A DNA stretch of 64,000 nt from contig JAFUFK010000016.1 in NCBI GenBank assembly GCA_017469925.1, forward strand, positions 404,160-468,159, given 5' to 3'. Positions 54,246 through 62,989 of the stretch are shown piece after piece. The position numbers and the translations under genes are program-made. Under the pieces are notes generated by a model. That model saw nothing but the letters and a program-made list of their open reading frames with translations. It was not told the origin of the DNA and did not search any database. Within the stretch, counting starts at the first letter, position 1, and every line of letters begins with the position of its first letter. The DNA comes from Bacteroidaceae bacterium. Lineage in GTDB: Bacteria; Bacteroidota; Bacteroidia; Bacteroidales; Bacteroidaceae.

Positions 54246-54660
54246 GTTTGGGGAGGATGATATAGTAGTACTTCTTTTGATGAGGCTCGAAGACAGGTCT
54301 TACGGGCAGTCGGACAGATTGCTCGGGCTTGATTCCGTAGTCATAGAGGATTCTGTTGACGGTAGGCACAAGACATTCAAAGCCGATGCACTTATGCTTC
54401 TGGTTAAACTGAATCTCGGCAAGTTGCGTGGGCAGTTCTATTTCAGGATTCAGCATGAAGGCATAAAGCGGTCCTCGCACACTGTTGCAAAGATGAAATA
54501 CATACACTTTGGCTTCCTCTTGTCCAAAGACATGCAGGTGGTTGAAGAGCCTGCGAGAAAACGTAACAGAGTTGTCGCGTCCGTCGGCAATTACAAACAT
54601 GCCCCGGTATCTCCATTTGTCATACAGCCGTAGGGCTGTTGCTTTGATACTCCCTTTCAT
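54238..54660 (-). CDS. Hypothetical early protein
   Basis: The protein has 140 residues from MKGSIKATALRLYDKWRYRG at 54660. A longer start at 54681 overlaps the upstream gene and is less likely. It is mixed beta with VTFSRRLFNHLHVFGQEEAK and ends in FEPHQKKYYYIILPKHD. It is probably partnered with the overlapping gene downstream, since the two lie together. No domain is recognised. Confidence 0.6.
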   Translation of the reverse strand: MKGSIKATALRLYDKWRYRGMFVIADGRDNSVTFSRRLFNHLHVFGQEEAKVYVFHLCNSVRGPLYAFMLNPEIELPTQLAEIQFNQKHKCIGFECLVPTVNRILYDYGIKPEQSVRLPVRPVFEPHQKKYYYIILPKHD

Positions 54661-54670
54661 GTTCGTAAGA

Positions 54671-54931
54671 TTAAGATACAAGCACTGCTCCAGGGCTGTT
54701 CTGGATTAATGACATGCGATAGACATTGCGAGAGCGGAAGGTCACCGTTTCGACAAACTTGAACGAATGGTTATTGTCCATCTGTCTGCGATGTTCCTCT
54801 GCCTCAGCCTTGCTGGCAAAGATGAACCCCGAGAGGTCGCATCTCATGGTTCCTCTTGTGTTGAAGATGTTGGTGTAATACTTGTGGCCGAAGATGAATG
54901 CCACGATGCTTTCTAATACAGTTTCTTTCAT
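54671..54931 (-). CDS. Hypothetical early protein
   Basis: This 86-residue protein has an N-terminal hydrophobic helix (VLESIVAFIFGHKYYTNIF). A small beta part follows, with FIFASKAEAEEHRRQMDNN and TVTFRSRNVYRMSL. The pattern of strands separated by a helix with Glu/Arg resembles small ferredoxin-like or SPOR-like folds. It lies in the operon of small genes 53856-55501. Function unknown. Confidence 0.6.
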   Translation of the reverse strand: MKETVLESIVAFIFGHKYYTNIFNTRGTMRCDLSGFIFASKAEAEEHRRQMDNNHSFKFVETVTFRSRNVYRMSLIQNSPGAVLVS

Positions 54932-54965
54932 AGTGGTATTGTTTAGAGTTATTTATGTATTCGTT

Positions 54966-55100
54966 CTACATTGTGAATAGCATGTATCCTGTCTTGTCTT
55001 CGTACTCGACAACCAATCCTCGCAGGTCGGATGTATATATTGCCCTGATACACTCGATGGGTCGCGTAATGCGTATGCTGTTAGTGATAATAGTCATCAT
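54966..55100 (-). CDS. Microprotein of the early operon
   Basis: The 44-residue frame starts at ATGATG (55100), overlapping the stop of the gene upstream as ATGA. It reads MMTIITNSIRITRP, then a beta-rich remainder (RGLVVEYEDKTGYMLF). The overlap, strand and clean composition support translation. Function unknown. Confidence 0.55.
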   Translation of the reverse strand: MMTIITNSIRITRPIECIRAIYTSDLRGLVVEYEDKTGYMLFTM

Positions 55101-55264
55101 CCTTCCTTCTGCATTTTTGTCTCGCGCACAATTGCGTCCATTTGTTCCTGCGTCACATCTATTGTAATGTGTACTCCCTTTGGTTTCTTTTTAACCTCAT
55201 AAGACACCTCGCACGGCATCGTTCTCAAAATACCCATCAGGGCTTCAATTTGTTGTTCGTTCAT
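55097..55264 (-). CDS. Microprotein of the early operon
   Basis: This 55-residue protein reads MNEQQIEALMGILRTMPCEV, then KKKPKGVHITIDVTQEQMD and a charged end. It has a helix-strand-helix appearance. It starts 3 nt after the preceding gene's stop and overlaps the next start by 4 nt, so it belongs to the same tight operon. Function unknown. Confidence 0.6.
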   Translation of the reverse strand: MNEQQIEALMGILRTMPCEVSYEVKKKPKGVHITIDVTQEQMDAIVRETKMQKEG

Positions 55265-55267
55265 AGC

Positions 55268-55501
55268 TTAATTATTATACATTCCTTCAGGTGCTTCAAG
55301 AGCAAGACCTAATGGAATTAGATTATGACAATCTATATGATGAGAATAATAGAATTGGTGAATATCATTGATAATCCTATAGAACTTCTCGTCATTATTG
55401 TCATTACATTCCACAAGTTTATTCTTTAATATCCTCAATTCTTCCCATTCTTCTTTAGTCATATTACCAGCATCCACATGAGGATGAGGAAGATTTGCCA
55501 T
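55268..55501 (-). CDS. Small hypothetical protein
   Basis: The frame has 77 residues from MANLPHPHVDAGNMTKEEWE at 55501. An upstream ATG at 55537 would add 12 residues and leave 7 nt to the previous gene, so the start is uncertain. It is helical and acidic, ending in LIPLGLALEAPEGMYNN. It has lower GC than its neighbours, perhaps a recent addition. Function unknown. Confidence 0.55.
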   Translation of the reverse strand: MANLPHPHVDAGNMTKEEWEELRILKNKLVECNDNNDEKFYRIINDIHQFYYSHHIDCHNLIPLGLALEAPEGMYNN

Positions 55502-55544
55502 ATAGTAAACTCTAAGTTCATAATTACTCCTCCTCAATTGGAAA

Positions 55545-56180
55545 TTAAATCAGTTCAAAACTATAAGCAAACACCCACGGGTTGCTCCGCCATGTGCCTG
55601 TACCGCTCACTTTGTCGATGAGATAGGCAAAGGCGTCGCGGGCGGTGGCCATGTACTTCAGGTTGTCGAGGTCACACTTGTAGGGCTTCATGTATGGAGG
55701 CCACGGTGCAAAGCGGTCCATCTCGTGATAGAGTGGAGGCTTCTCATAGTGGAAGATACCCTCACGCATCGCGTCCTCTTCGCTGATGTCTTGAAGCCGT
55801 TCAACCTTGATGTCGGTGATGTGGATGGCATGGGGCATAAGGTCGGCCTTGACGAACATCTTGTTACTCCAGCCTGGGCCGCAAAACTCCTTCTTGAACG
55901 TCGTCGGCGAGTCCATCATGCCGAGCACGTCGCGGTACTGGCTGTTGGCAATCGCCTCGTAACTCTCGGCAATGGCAACCTCTTCGCCTATCTGATACCG
56001 GGCATACTTTTTTATAACCGCCTTTTTGTTTGCATCCTTGTCCCGGTCCAACGCCAAGGCTTCATCTATGTCGTTGGCTTCCATGCCATGTATTTTCAGC
56101 GGTCGCCGCGTCATGGTCTTGCGTCCTGACAGCACGGCTTGGGTAAGACCGTAGCGGTCTTTGAACATTATCTTTTTCAT
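55545..56180 (-). CDS. ASCH domain protein
   Basis: This 211-residue protein carries the ASCH fold signatures. MFKDRYGLTQAVLSGRKTMT at the start includes the basic loop GRKTMTRR. YQIGEEVAIAESY (about 82-94) marks the barrel strand, then HITDIKVERLQDISEEDAMR, and it ends in NPWVFAYSFELI. ASCH domains bind RNA or modified nucleotides, and phage versions often sit in early operons. The exact substrate is unknown. Confidence 0.82.
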   Translation of the reverse strand: MKKIMFKDRYGLTQAVLSGRKTMTRRPLKIHGMEANDIDEALALDRDKDANKKAVIKKYARYQIGEEVAIAESYEAIANSQYRDVLGMMDSPTTFKKEFCGPGWSNKMFVKADLMPHAIHITDIKVERLQDISEEDAMREGIFHYEKPPLYHEMDRFAPWPPYMKPYKCDLDNLKYMATARDAFAYLIDKVSGTGTWRSNPWVFAYSFELI

Positions 56181-56221
56181 AAGTATTCTCTGTTATTGTG
56201 ATACAAACGATAGAAAATGTT

Positions 56222-56683
56222 CTACATAGAATCGGAACGCCATGTTGGCGGAACATCTATGCGGCGGAGTGCATATTCGTACACGCTGTTGATATAGTCA
56301 AGATTAGTGGTGACATCTACGCCCTGTTTCACTAAAATGTGAAGCCCCAGCTCATAGAATTGTTCCTTTGACAAACCTGCAACATGATACTTGTGTCGGA
56401 TTCCGCTTATCCCTTTCAAACCTTTCGTGTCGGAATAAAGCCGCATAACATCGCACAGATATTCTGTAAACGCTTTCTGTTGCTTTGTTTGTCCTGTCTT
56501 GGGGGCTTCTCCATGTTGCTGTTGTTTTAGCGTATCTACGGCAAATTCGAGGGCTTCGATAAATGTTCTTAGTTCGCTGTCGCCTCTAAGAACGATTTCA
56601 ATCTTGCGGTTCAACTCTTTTTCTGCTTCACTCTTTGCCATCGGCTTAGCCTGGATGGTCTTTGTTCCTGTGAAATGTTTCAT
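56222..56683 (-). CDS. Hypothetical early protein
   Basis: This 153-residue protein is mostly helical. Its basic opening (GTKTIQAKPMAKSEAEKELN) leads to KIEIVLRGDSELRTFIEALE and, near the end, LSKEQFYELGLHILVKQGVD. There is no catalytic motif. It follows the DUF4373 gene (21 nt) and precedes the ASCH gene. Function unknown. Confidence 0.6.
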   Translation of the reverse strand: MKHFTGTKTIQAKPMAKSEAEKELNRKIEIVLRGDSELRTFIEALEFAVDTLKQQQHGEAPKTGQTKQQKAFTEYLCDVMRLYSDTKGLKGISGIRHKYHVAGLSKEQFYELGLHILVKQGVDVTTNLDYINSVYEYALRRIDVPPTWRSDSM

Positions 56684-56704
56684 AATGTTTTTGTTAAAAG
56701 GTTA

Positions 56705-57445
56705 TTAAATGCTTCCCTCGAGAATCTTCAGGAAATTGTCGGGTTGGATAATCCAATCGAAAGATGCAGGCGTCTTTCGCCGTGGTGTCTTGCCATTGAG
56801 GTACTCGGAACGCGCAGCATTGATAATACCCTCCTTGATGAGTTTGGCATCCGGGAATCTTCTGTAAAGTGTCATAATTGCCTCTATCCTCTCCTTGGAG
56901 AGTGTCTTAATGCAAATGCGAGACTGGTAAGTATCAATAGCTTTCTTGAACACCTCCACAAACTGACGTGCGTAGTCCTCGTCGGTCCACTGCTTTGCCG
57001 TCGGTTGCGATGGGCTGTCTGTGGTCTCTGTCGGTCGTTCGGGAGCCTCATCGCTGGTCTTGGTCCAACGTCTTGTCATTCCCGCCCTGCCTGCATCGGA
57101 AAGTTTCCTCTTGCGGATGTCGCTTTCATTCATCCTCTTGCGGAAGGATTCGGAGTAGAAGTACTCACGGTCGTCCGTGAAGACAAATAACCCGAAATCC
57201 TCAACAACGGACTTCACGAGTGCAGCATCCTCACGTAGGTCAAAGGCTATCATATTGTAATCTTTGGCACACATGTAGTTGGTGCTCTCCCTCATGCGTT
57301 CGAGAATCATGAAATAGACTCCGTAGCCCGCGGCCTTGTGCTTCATACGCAGGCGTATGACTTTCTCGTCGTTGCGGGCATCGCTGTCATGTGAAAAATA
57401 GTTCTTCATCAGGTAGGCGGTTGAGGTGTTAGTTGGAAGAATCAA
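56705..57445 (-). CDS. DUF4373 (Lin1244/Lin1753-like) replication-associated protein
   Basis: This 246-residue protein has the N-terminal DUF4373 domain (about 10-115): YFSHDSDARNDEKVIRLRMK, GYGVYFMILERMRES and FTDDREYFYSESFRKRM. This winged-helix unit is found in phage replication initiators. A polar linker (about 130-160) joins a helical C-terminal part (FDWIIQPDNFLKILEGS), which in relatives may contact helicase, as DnaT-like modules do. It is the best candidate for replication initiator or helicase loader here. It overlaps the VRR-NUC gene by 17 nt. Confidence 0.85.
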   Translation of the reverse strand: MILPTNTSTAYLMKNYFSHDSDARNDEKVIRLRMKHKAAGYGVYFMILERMRESTNYMCAKDYNMIAFDLREDAALVKSVVEDFGLFVFTDDREYFYSESFRKRMNESDIRKRKLSDAGRAGMTRRWTKTSDEAPERPTETTDSPSQPTAKQWTDEDYARQFVEVFKKAIDTYQSRICIKTLSKERIEAIMTLYRRFPDAKLIKEGIINAARSEYLNGKTPRRKTPASFDWIIQPDNFLKILEGSI

Positions 57446-57854
57446 GATAGGTGGTTATCTCGCGTATGAAGTCGTCGAGTGAGCGGCAGATGACGTACTT
57501 GTATCCGTCCTGCTCGATGCGCCGTTGCCAATCGCGCTGTGTGTCGGCCTGACGGCCTGTGCGTGTCTTCATTTCTATGAGCAATGCACCATAGTGGTTG
57601 TTGCTCTTTAGGAGAATGAGGTCGGCGACTCCAGCCAGCACTCCCTCTGCCTTCATCTTTGCACCCGTCACCAAATCGCGGCGACCGCCGTTGGGTACGG
57701 CAAATAGATTGTGGCGCAGGGTAGGGTACTGATATCGGAACCATCGGACGCAGGCACATTGTATGCGGTGTTCCTCGTCGGAGGGACGCTTGCGTGGCTG
57801 TTCGGCATTGGTTCGTGCAAGCAACTCCTGGAATCTCTTGGAGAATTTAGCCAT
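57429..57854 (-). CDS. VRR-NUC domain nuclease
   Basis: This 141-residue protein of the PD-(D/E)XK superfamily opens the domain with EHRIQCACVRWFRYQYP. It continues with FAVPNGGRRD and carries the catalytic D in GVLAGVADLILL and E-x-K in LIEMKTRTGRQ. Stand-alone VRR-NUC proteins of phages are thought to act on branched DNA in recombination or packaging. The neighbours SNF2 helicase, RecT and RecE-like nuclease fit. Confidence 0.92.
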   Translation of the reverse strand: MAKFSKRFQELLARTNAEQPRKRPSDEEHRIQCACVRWFRYQYPTLRHNLFAVPNGGRRDLVTGAKMKAEGVLAGVADLILLKSNNHYGALLIEMKTRTGRQADTQRDWQRRIEQDGYKYVICRSLDDFIREITTYLDSSN

Positions 57855-57856
57855 TA

Positions 57857-58294
57857 TTATTCCGACTTATATGGGAAGTAATCCACGAGTTTTGTTTCGC
57901 TAACCGCCTCGAGTATTACGTCGGAATCCCAGTCCTTTACGAGCTCCCTGTATCGTTCGCGTGCATCGTCCACATCGGATGCTTGAATGATGATGCACTG
58001 CGCCTGTTTCTTTTCCTTGCCACTCTTTTCGTCAAAGGTGATAAAGTTGTGCTTAACCTTGTAGAACTTATCGGCAGTGGTGTCGTTGGTGGTAAGTACC
58101 TCTGTGATGTTGGTAATCTTCTCTGTAACCACACGGAACTCTCCGATGGTGTATGCTCCCACTTCCTCCGTGGCACGTTTCTCCGCTTCTGCGAAAGAGA
58201 TAGCATCGAGCAGATAGTTCTCTGTTACCTTGCGAATAACTCCATGGTCCATTGTTTTGTCGTAACGGACACCGACTTCAAAATAACTTTTCAT
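57857..58294 (-). CDS. DUF4494 family protein
   Basis: This 145-residue protein matches DUF4494, common in Bacteroidetes phages and mobile elements. It opens SYFEVGVRYDKTM, then AISFAEAEKRATEEVG, and has FYKVKHNFITFDEKSGKEKK before the strand CIIIQASDVDDARERY. Two similar halves (each strand-helix-strand) suggest an internal duplication. Function is not known. It lies between helicase and nuclease genes with 2-4 nt gaps. Confidence 0.85.
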   Translation of the reverse strand: MKSYFEVGVRYDKTMDHGVIRKVTENYLLDAISFAEAEKRATEEVGAYTIGEFRVVTEKITNITEVLTTNDTTADKFYKVKHNFITFDEKSGKEKKQAQCIIIQASDVDDARERYRELVKDWDSDVILEAVSETKLVDYFPYKSE

Positions 58295-58298
58295 TTGC

Positions 58299-59696
58299 TT
58301 AATTGTTAGATGTGAATAAATTATTAACTAGTTCGTCGAAATACAGTTTGTCTGTGGGGATGTCATCATCGGAAGCCATGATTTGATTGGCAATGGACTT
58401 CTTGCGGTGAATGATGTTGTAGAGGGCATGGTCGATGGTTTCGCGTCCGATGAGGTAGTAGCATGTGACGTTGTCTCGCTGTCCGATGCGGTGGGCGCGG
58501 TCTTCGCACTGGCAGCAATCGGCATACGTCCAAGGGAACTCGACAAAGGCCACGTTGGATGAGGCTGTAAGCGTAAGGCCAACACCTGCTGCCTTGATGG
58601 AACAGATGATAAGCTGACTATTGCCATTCTGGAAACTGTCAACGGCTGCTTGTTTGCCGGCGGCGCTATCGCGGCCAGTCACCCGGACAGCCTTCGGGAA
58701 TGCTTGGCATAGTTCATCTACAATCTCGTGATAGGAGCAGAAGATGATAAGCGGTTTCCCGCTGGCAAGGAAGTTGTTGGCAAAGTCGATGGCCTGTGCC
58801 ACTTTGCCTCTGGCGGCGATTGAGCGTAGCGTCATGAACTTTACCAGAGCCTCCATACGCATTTTGCGACGTATCTCTGCATCCGTGCATTCCTTGTACT
58901 GGCGCAGATATTCGGCAAGGTCACCCTGTGCCAGGTCATATTCTTCGCGATTGCTGATATCGACATACAGGTCGCAACGTGTCTTGTCGGGAAGTTCCGT
59001 GAGGACTCTTGCCTTTTCCCTGCGGATGAGGCAGGAGGAATATAGACGGTCGGATAGTTCGTCGAGGTTGTCACCTTCACCATATCTGGCCATGAATGCA
59101 GCCTTCCCTCCAAACTCATTGAGTCGGTCCATTATAGATAGTTGTGCAACAAGGTCTTCAGGACGATTCACCACTGGCGTACCAGATAGTAGAATGCACC
59201 ATTGCTTGCCTGTGGCAATCCCCTTGGTGAAGATGGTTTGCTGTGCAGACGGGTCTTTTACGCGGTGACTCTCGTCGATGACGATACTCCTGAACATTGC
59301 AATCTGTGGGCAGAAGACGACATCTTTAAGCCTAAACGACTTGCCTGCCTTAATGTCCCACACAAAGAACTTGCGCAGGCTCTCATAGTTGACAATGGCC
59401 ATGTGGTGCATCTTCATCTGTAAGAGATAGGGCCATGTGGTGCGCGTGTTATTGTCAAGCACCAAGGCCTTCTTGTCTGTAAACTTCTCAAACTCGCGCT
59501 GCCAGTTTATCTTCAGCGAAGAAGGACAAATGACCAAACACGGGTAGGCGTTGGCAGCATCAACAATTCCAATGGATTGTAGCGTCTTACCAAGCCCAGG
59601 CTCGTCGCCAATGATAAGGCGTTGCTTGTCAAGCCCGAAGCAAATGCCCTCGCGCTGGTAGGAGTACGGCTCTATCTTTAGTGAGATATTCTTCAT
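58299..59696 (-). CDS. SNF2 family DNA translocase/helicase
   Basis: This 465-residue minimal SNF2 protein has Walker A GDEPGLGKTLQ (30-40), motif Ia CPSSLKINWQREFE, and motif II IVIDESHRVKD (DESH at 141-144). Motif III is LLSGTPVVNRPED, motif V is CSIKAAGVGLTLTASS, and motif VI is QCEDRAHRIGQRDNVTCYY. No accessory domains are attached. Phage SNF2 proteins are thought to remodel protein-DNA complexes or help annealing and branch migration. It lies 1 nt from a DUF1367-like gene and upstream of VRR-NUC. Confidence 0.95.
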   Translation of the reverse strand: MKNISLKIEPYSYQREGICFGLDKQRLIIGDEPGLGKTLQSIGIVDAANAYPCLVICPSSLKINWQREFEKFTDKKALVLDNNTRTTWPYLLQMKMHHMAIVNYESLRKFFVWDIKAGKSFRLKDVVFCPQIAMFRSIVIDESHRVKDPSAQQTIFTKGIATGKQWCILLSGTPVVNRPEDLVAQLSIMDRLNEFGGKAAFMARYGEGDNLDELSDRLYSSCLIRREKARVLTELPDKTRCDLYVDISNREEYDLAQGDLAEYLRQYKECTDAEIRRKMRMEALVKFMTLRSIAARGKVAQAIDFANNFLASGKPLIIFCSYHEIVDELCQAFPKAVRVTGRDSAAGKQAAVDSFQNGNSQLIICSIKAAGVGLTLTASSNVAFVEFPWTYADCCQCEDRAHRIGQRDNVTCYYLIGRETIDHALYNIIHRKKSIANQIMASDDDIPTDKLYFDELVNNLFTSNN

Positions 59697-59697
59697 A

Positions 59698-60132
59698 TCA
59701 GTAGTATCTTGCTATTTCTTCAGTAAGCGACTGGCGGCTGGTGCCACACAGGTATTTGTTCAGGACAAGCGTAACACTTCGGTTATAGAACTTCTCAAAC
59801 TCGATGTTGTCCATTGCGGCAAAGCTGATACTTCCTAAGCGTATTACCTGACGGCCACCATGCCATATCGTATTGAACAAGCCAAGGTCAATCTTTATGC
59901 AGTCGAGCATATCCTCCTCACTTCGTATTCCAAGCATCTGCACCAGCCGTTCGGGAAGGTTGTCGAAAGTAACCCTGACAAGGGCAAAGAACTTCTTGTG
60001 AAACTCATAGTTGCGAGGTTTTGAAATACGGCACAGTACGGTTTCCCCTTCGCGAAGCTTTTGCTTCTCGTCATGGTCGGAATCGTATAAGGGTACAAGA
60101 CCATTAGGGGTGACTCGGCAGTAGATATCCAT
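59698..60132 (-). CDS. DUF1367-like phage protein
   Basis: The protein has 144 residues from MDIYCRVTPNGLVPLYDSDH at 60132, 2 nt after the stop of the previous gene. The longer frame would overlap that gene by 60 nt. The pattern CRISKPRNYEFHKKFFALVR is the DUF1367 signature, followed by a helical C-terminus (DNIEFEKFYNRSVTLVLNKY). Members lie in phage replication/recombination operons near NinB-type proteins; the function is unknown. Confidence 0.8.
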   Translation of the reverse strand: MDIYCRVTPNGLVPLYDSDHDEKQKLREGETVLCRISKPRNYEFHKKFFALVRVTFDNLPERLVQMLGIRSEEDMLDCIKIDLGLFNTIWHGGRQVIRLGSISFAAMDNIEFEKFYNRSVTLVLNKYLCGTSRQSLTEEIARYY

Positions 60133-60134
60133 TT

Positions 60135-60797
60135 TTACATCAGGTTTAGGCACCAATACTGGAATGCCAGTTCCTCGTACTTCTCGCGGCCACACTTGTA
60201 AGTCGCGTCGTCGCGACGTATGAACTTCTTGAACACACAGCCGTTACGCTTGCTAATCCCGTAGATGAAGTCGCGGTCGGAATGTGCAATATCCATGTAC
60301 CATGCACGGCTGCGGTCCCAATCAAAGAAATCCACGGCCTCGTCAAACTCCTTCTGCGATGTGGCAAAGGTTGTTTTTAGGTCGCCGCCGAAACCAAATG
60401 CACGCAAGAACCAATCCCACTTGCAGCGAGTATCAAGCGTAAACGGGAAATCACCATACATAAACTGCTGTGATTGGTTGACCATTACGGCTTGTGTGTC
60501 CGCCTCTTCCAGCACTCGCGCAAGAAACTGGTCGCGCTTTGCTTCCATGCGAAGGGCGTAATACATCTCCTGGGCATGCCGAAACTCATCTTCGGTGTAC
60601 TGCACATCGTCAACAGTGTAACGATAGTAGTTTACTCGCAGAGGCTCTGTAATGACAGCATCTACGAGATTTCCAAAGCGGAATGCGGCTTCGCGGTCGC
60701 CAAACGCAAGGCGAGGGTGGAGGAGGCTTTTGAGTTCAGTAAGGTCAGAGTTGCTGACCTCACTGCGCTCAAAATAGGTGTCGGGGTTGTAATTCAT
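60135..60797 (-). CDS. RecE/ExoVIII-like PD-(D/E)XK nuclease
   Basis: This 220-residue protein opens with a helix, then FRFGNLVDAVITEPLRV, in place of the GxxxHxxxxxP element of RecB-type nucleases. The active site follows: FTLDTRCKWDWFLRAFG, then GGDLKTT (D-x-K), then a tyrosine-rich strand (SRAWYMDIAHSDRDFIYGIS). With RecT two genes upstream it would form an exonuclease/annealase recombination pair, with the nuclease making single strands for RecT. It is shorter than E. coli RecE, as usual in phages. Confidence 0.82.
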   Translation of the reverse strand: MNYNPDTYFERSEVSNSDLTELKSLLHPRLAFGDREAAFRFGNLVDAVITEPLRVNYYRYTVDDVQYTEDEFRHAQEMYYALRMEAKRDQFLARVLEEADTQAVMVNQSQQFMYGDFPFTLDTRCKWDWFLRAFGFGGDLKTTFATSQKEFDEAVDFFDWDRSRAWYMDIAHSDRDFIYGISKRNGCVFKKFIRRDDATYKCGREKYEELAFQYWCLNLM

Positions 60798-60798
60798 A

Positions 60799-61992
60799 TC
60801 ACTTGGCCTTTACTTCGTCTTCGTAGAATATGTGTTCGGAGCTGATGAACTCGCCCTCCTTGGCACATTTCTCGCAGAACGTAATCTGCTTCTTGAACAT
60901 CTTGGATAGTTCTTCGACGGAGAGATGCTGCCCTTCCTTTGTCCACCACATGCTGATAATTTCGGGAAAGGCCTCTACGTTAAGTGGGACAAGTCTCTTC
61001 TTCACACTGGTCTTTGGTGAATATGCTTGCATGTTAGCTTCTGCGTTGGCAAACAGTCCATCCATTGCTTCTGCCTGCTTCTTCATTTCAGCAGCCTGTC
61101 GCTCCTGCTGTTCACGCTGTGCGCGTTCCGCCTCCAGCCGTGCCGCCTCGGCAGCTTCCCTCTCGGCCATTTCCTTTCGGATGCGCTCAGCCTCTTCTGC
61201 CGAAGCTTTGGCTGCACGCTCCAGTTCTTGCTTCTTTGAGGGCATGAGGTCGAGCAGTCGCTGGCGTTCCTGCTCCATCTGCCACTTGAAGTCGCTTCGG
61301 AATCCAGGGAGAAGGGCATCAAGCGTTTCTTTGAATATTTTGTCTCTTTCATCCCCTGATACGCTTCCGGGAAGGCTGCCGCTATACGGGAAACTTTCGT
61401 AAATGCTTTCAGTAGGGAATGATACTGAAGCATTCTGTATGTCCTGCAAACGCTGTTCGTAGTTGGTCAGTGTGACGGATGCAAAAAGATTGCGAATCCC
61501 TGACAGGTAGAAGTCTAATAAGTCATGGTAATTGCCGCGATGACTTTTATCACATTCTGTACGGAACATTGCACGAGCTTGCTCTTCCTGCTGACGCTTG
61601 ATGAGTTCCTGTCGTTTGGCCTCTTCTTCTGCACGTTTCTTGGCAGCCAACTGGTTGCGGAGTTGCTGTATTTGATAAGGCACTGTGCCCTTCTTCGTTG
61701 GGTCAATCTCATTCTCAAAGGTTGTGAATTGTGTGCGAATCTCGTCAAATAGTTTAGTGAGCGGACTCCGCTTCTCGTTCATCTTCTTGACGGTGGCCTT
61801 CGACATGTTGATGTACTTTGCAGCCTGTTGGTCCAGGTCATCGGCCATGCCCTGCTGCTGGATGGTGGCAAGCAAGTCCTGGCCGAACTGGATGCAGCGG
61901 TCGTGGCTCACCTTGTTCTCACTATACGCCTTGGGTGCGTCCTGCATAATCAGGTTGATGTTCTCCTGCTTGATGATGGCTAAGTCTGTCAT
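60799..61992 (-). CDS. Coiled-coil protein between RecT and RecE-like genes
   Basis: This 397-residue protein has a helical start (NINLIMQDAPKAYSENKVSH). A first coil follows (about 110-140; AKKRAEEEAKRQELIKRQQE), then a middle globular part (about 145-250) and a long second coil rich in Ala, Glu and Arg (about 255-320; ERIRKEMAEREAAEAARLEA). The C-terminus has CEKCAKEGEF, a CxxC that may bind zinc. Its place between annealase and nuclease suggests a role in recombination or as a single-strand-end factor. No family is recognised with certainty. Confidence 0.7.
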   Translation of the reverse strand: MTDLAIIKQENINLIMQDAPKAYSENKVSHDRCIQFGQDLLATIQQQGMADDLDQQAAKYINMSKATVKKMNEKRSPLTKLFDEIRTQFTTFENEIDPTKKGTVPYQIQQLRNQLAAKKRAEEEAKRQELIKRQQEEQARAMFRTECDKSHRGNYHDLLDFYLSGIRNLFASVTLTNYEQRLQDIQNASVSFPTESIYESFPYSGSLPGSVSGDERDKIFKETLDALLPGFRSDFKWQMEQERQRLLDLMPSKKQELERAAKASAEEAERIRKEMAEREAAEAARLEAERAQREQQERQAAEMKKQAEAMDGLFANAEANMQAYSPKTSVKKRLVPLNVEAFPEIISMWWTKEGQHLSVEELSKMFKKQITFCEKCAKEGEFISSEHIFYEDEVKAK

Positions 61993-62003
61993 GGTAGTAG
62001 GTA

Positions 62004-62960
62004 TTAGAAGGTTCCGTCATCACTTGTTGCACTATCTCCTGCGGCGGGGTCAATGGTTACCCCTGCCGACATGTCGGGCTGGGGCGCGAAAGAGGGTTGA
62101 GGCTGAGGCATGGCAGGCTTTTCAGCTTTTGATACGCCGTAGAAGTCTTCATCCTGCGGCTCGTCGGGTTGCTGACTTTCCAACTCTGTGCCTCGTCCTA
62201 TGCGCACCTTCGGGTATGTCTTGAAGGCGTGCTTAATGCACTTCGCAGCAAGAAAGCCCGTATCTATCATCCCTTCGCGTTGTTTGTAGAGTTCGTTGGG
62301 ATTCTCTTCCCACACACCATTCTCTTTATTCCACCGGCGGTTGTTCTTCGCCGAATACTCTTGCAGGCGCAGCCAGTCCTCTTCGAGCATGATGCCATAG
62401 TCAACACTACCGTCGGCGCGCGTAATGCGCATATAGCATGCTACGATATGATTGCTGGTGTGCGGAATCTTGCAAGTGTATGATACTTGCTTGCGTCCGT
62501 TGTTGTCGGAAAAGCAGAAATCGTCTTCCTCATACACCATTACAGGATTGTCGGCATGCTGAATTTGCCCGCTCCTGGCACGAAGTACCAATTCTCCATA
62601 GCCTGATACGGTCAATACGAGGCGGCCTTCATAGATGCCTTTCCCGTTCGATTCCGTCCCAATCTTGTAGTTTCTTCCCACAAGATAGCATAGAGCACGA
62701 GAGCCCGGTTCCAGTGACAATCCACAGACGGCAAGGTCGATAAAGGCCGTAAAGATACTAAACTTCGTGGCTTTCTGTTTCTTTTCATCGTCACGGAGAA
62801 TGGCATTGAAATAGATGCTCTCCTTCTCATAGGCAGCCTCACCACCTCCCCATAAGGTGTCATAGATTTGGATGAAGCGCTCGCGAACGGCGTCATCGCG
62901 TACGATGTCGAGCGGTTGCATAGCGTTAATCGCTGCGACGGTTAATTGAATGTTGTTCAT
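62004..62960 (-). CDS. recT: RecT family single-strand annealing protein
   Basis: This 318-residue protein carries the RecT core: FIDLAVCGLSLEPGSRALCY, RLVLTVSGYGELVLRARSGQ, HTSNHIVACYMRITRADGS, and DTGFLAAKCIKHAFKTYPKV. It anneals complementary single strands and promotes strand exchange during phage recombination. The C-terminal 50 residues are a Pro/Gln-rich acidic tail like that of single-strand-binding partners. It precedes the coiled-coil and RecE-like genes. Confidence 0.93.
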   Translation of the reverse strand: MNNIQLTVAAINAMQPLDIVRDDAVRERFIQIYDTLWGGGEAAYEKESIYFNAILRDDEKKQKATKFSIFTAFIDLAVCGLSLEPGSRALCYLVGRNYKIGTESNGKGIYEGRLVLTVSGYGELVLRARSGQIQHADNPVMVYEEDDFCFSDNNGRKQVSYTCKIPHTSNHIVACYMRITRADGSVDYGIMLEEDWLRLQEYSAKNNRRWNKENGVWEENPNELYKQREGMIDTGFLAAKCIKHAFKTYPKVRIGRGTELESQQPDEPQDEDFYGVSKAEKPAMPQPQPSFAPQPDMSAGVTIDPAAGDSATSDDGTF

Positions 62961-62989
62961 CGTTTTTATTGATTTGGATTAAACATTGG

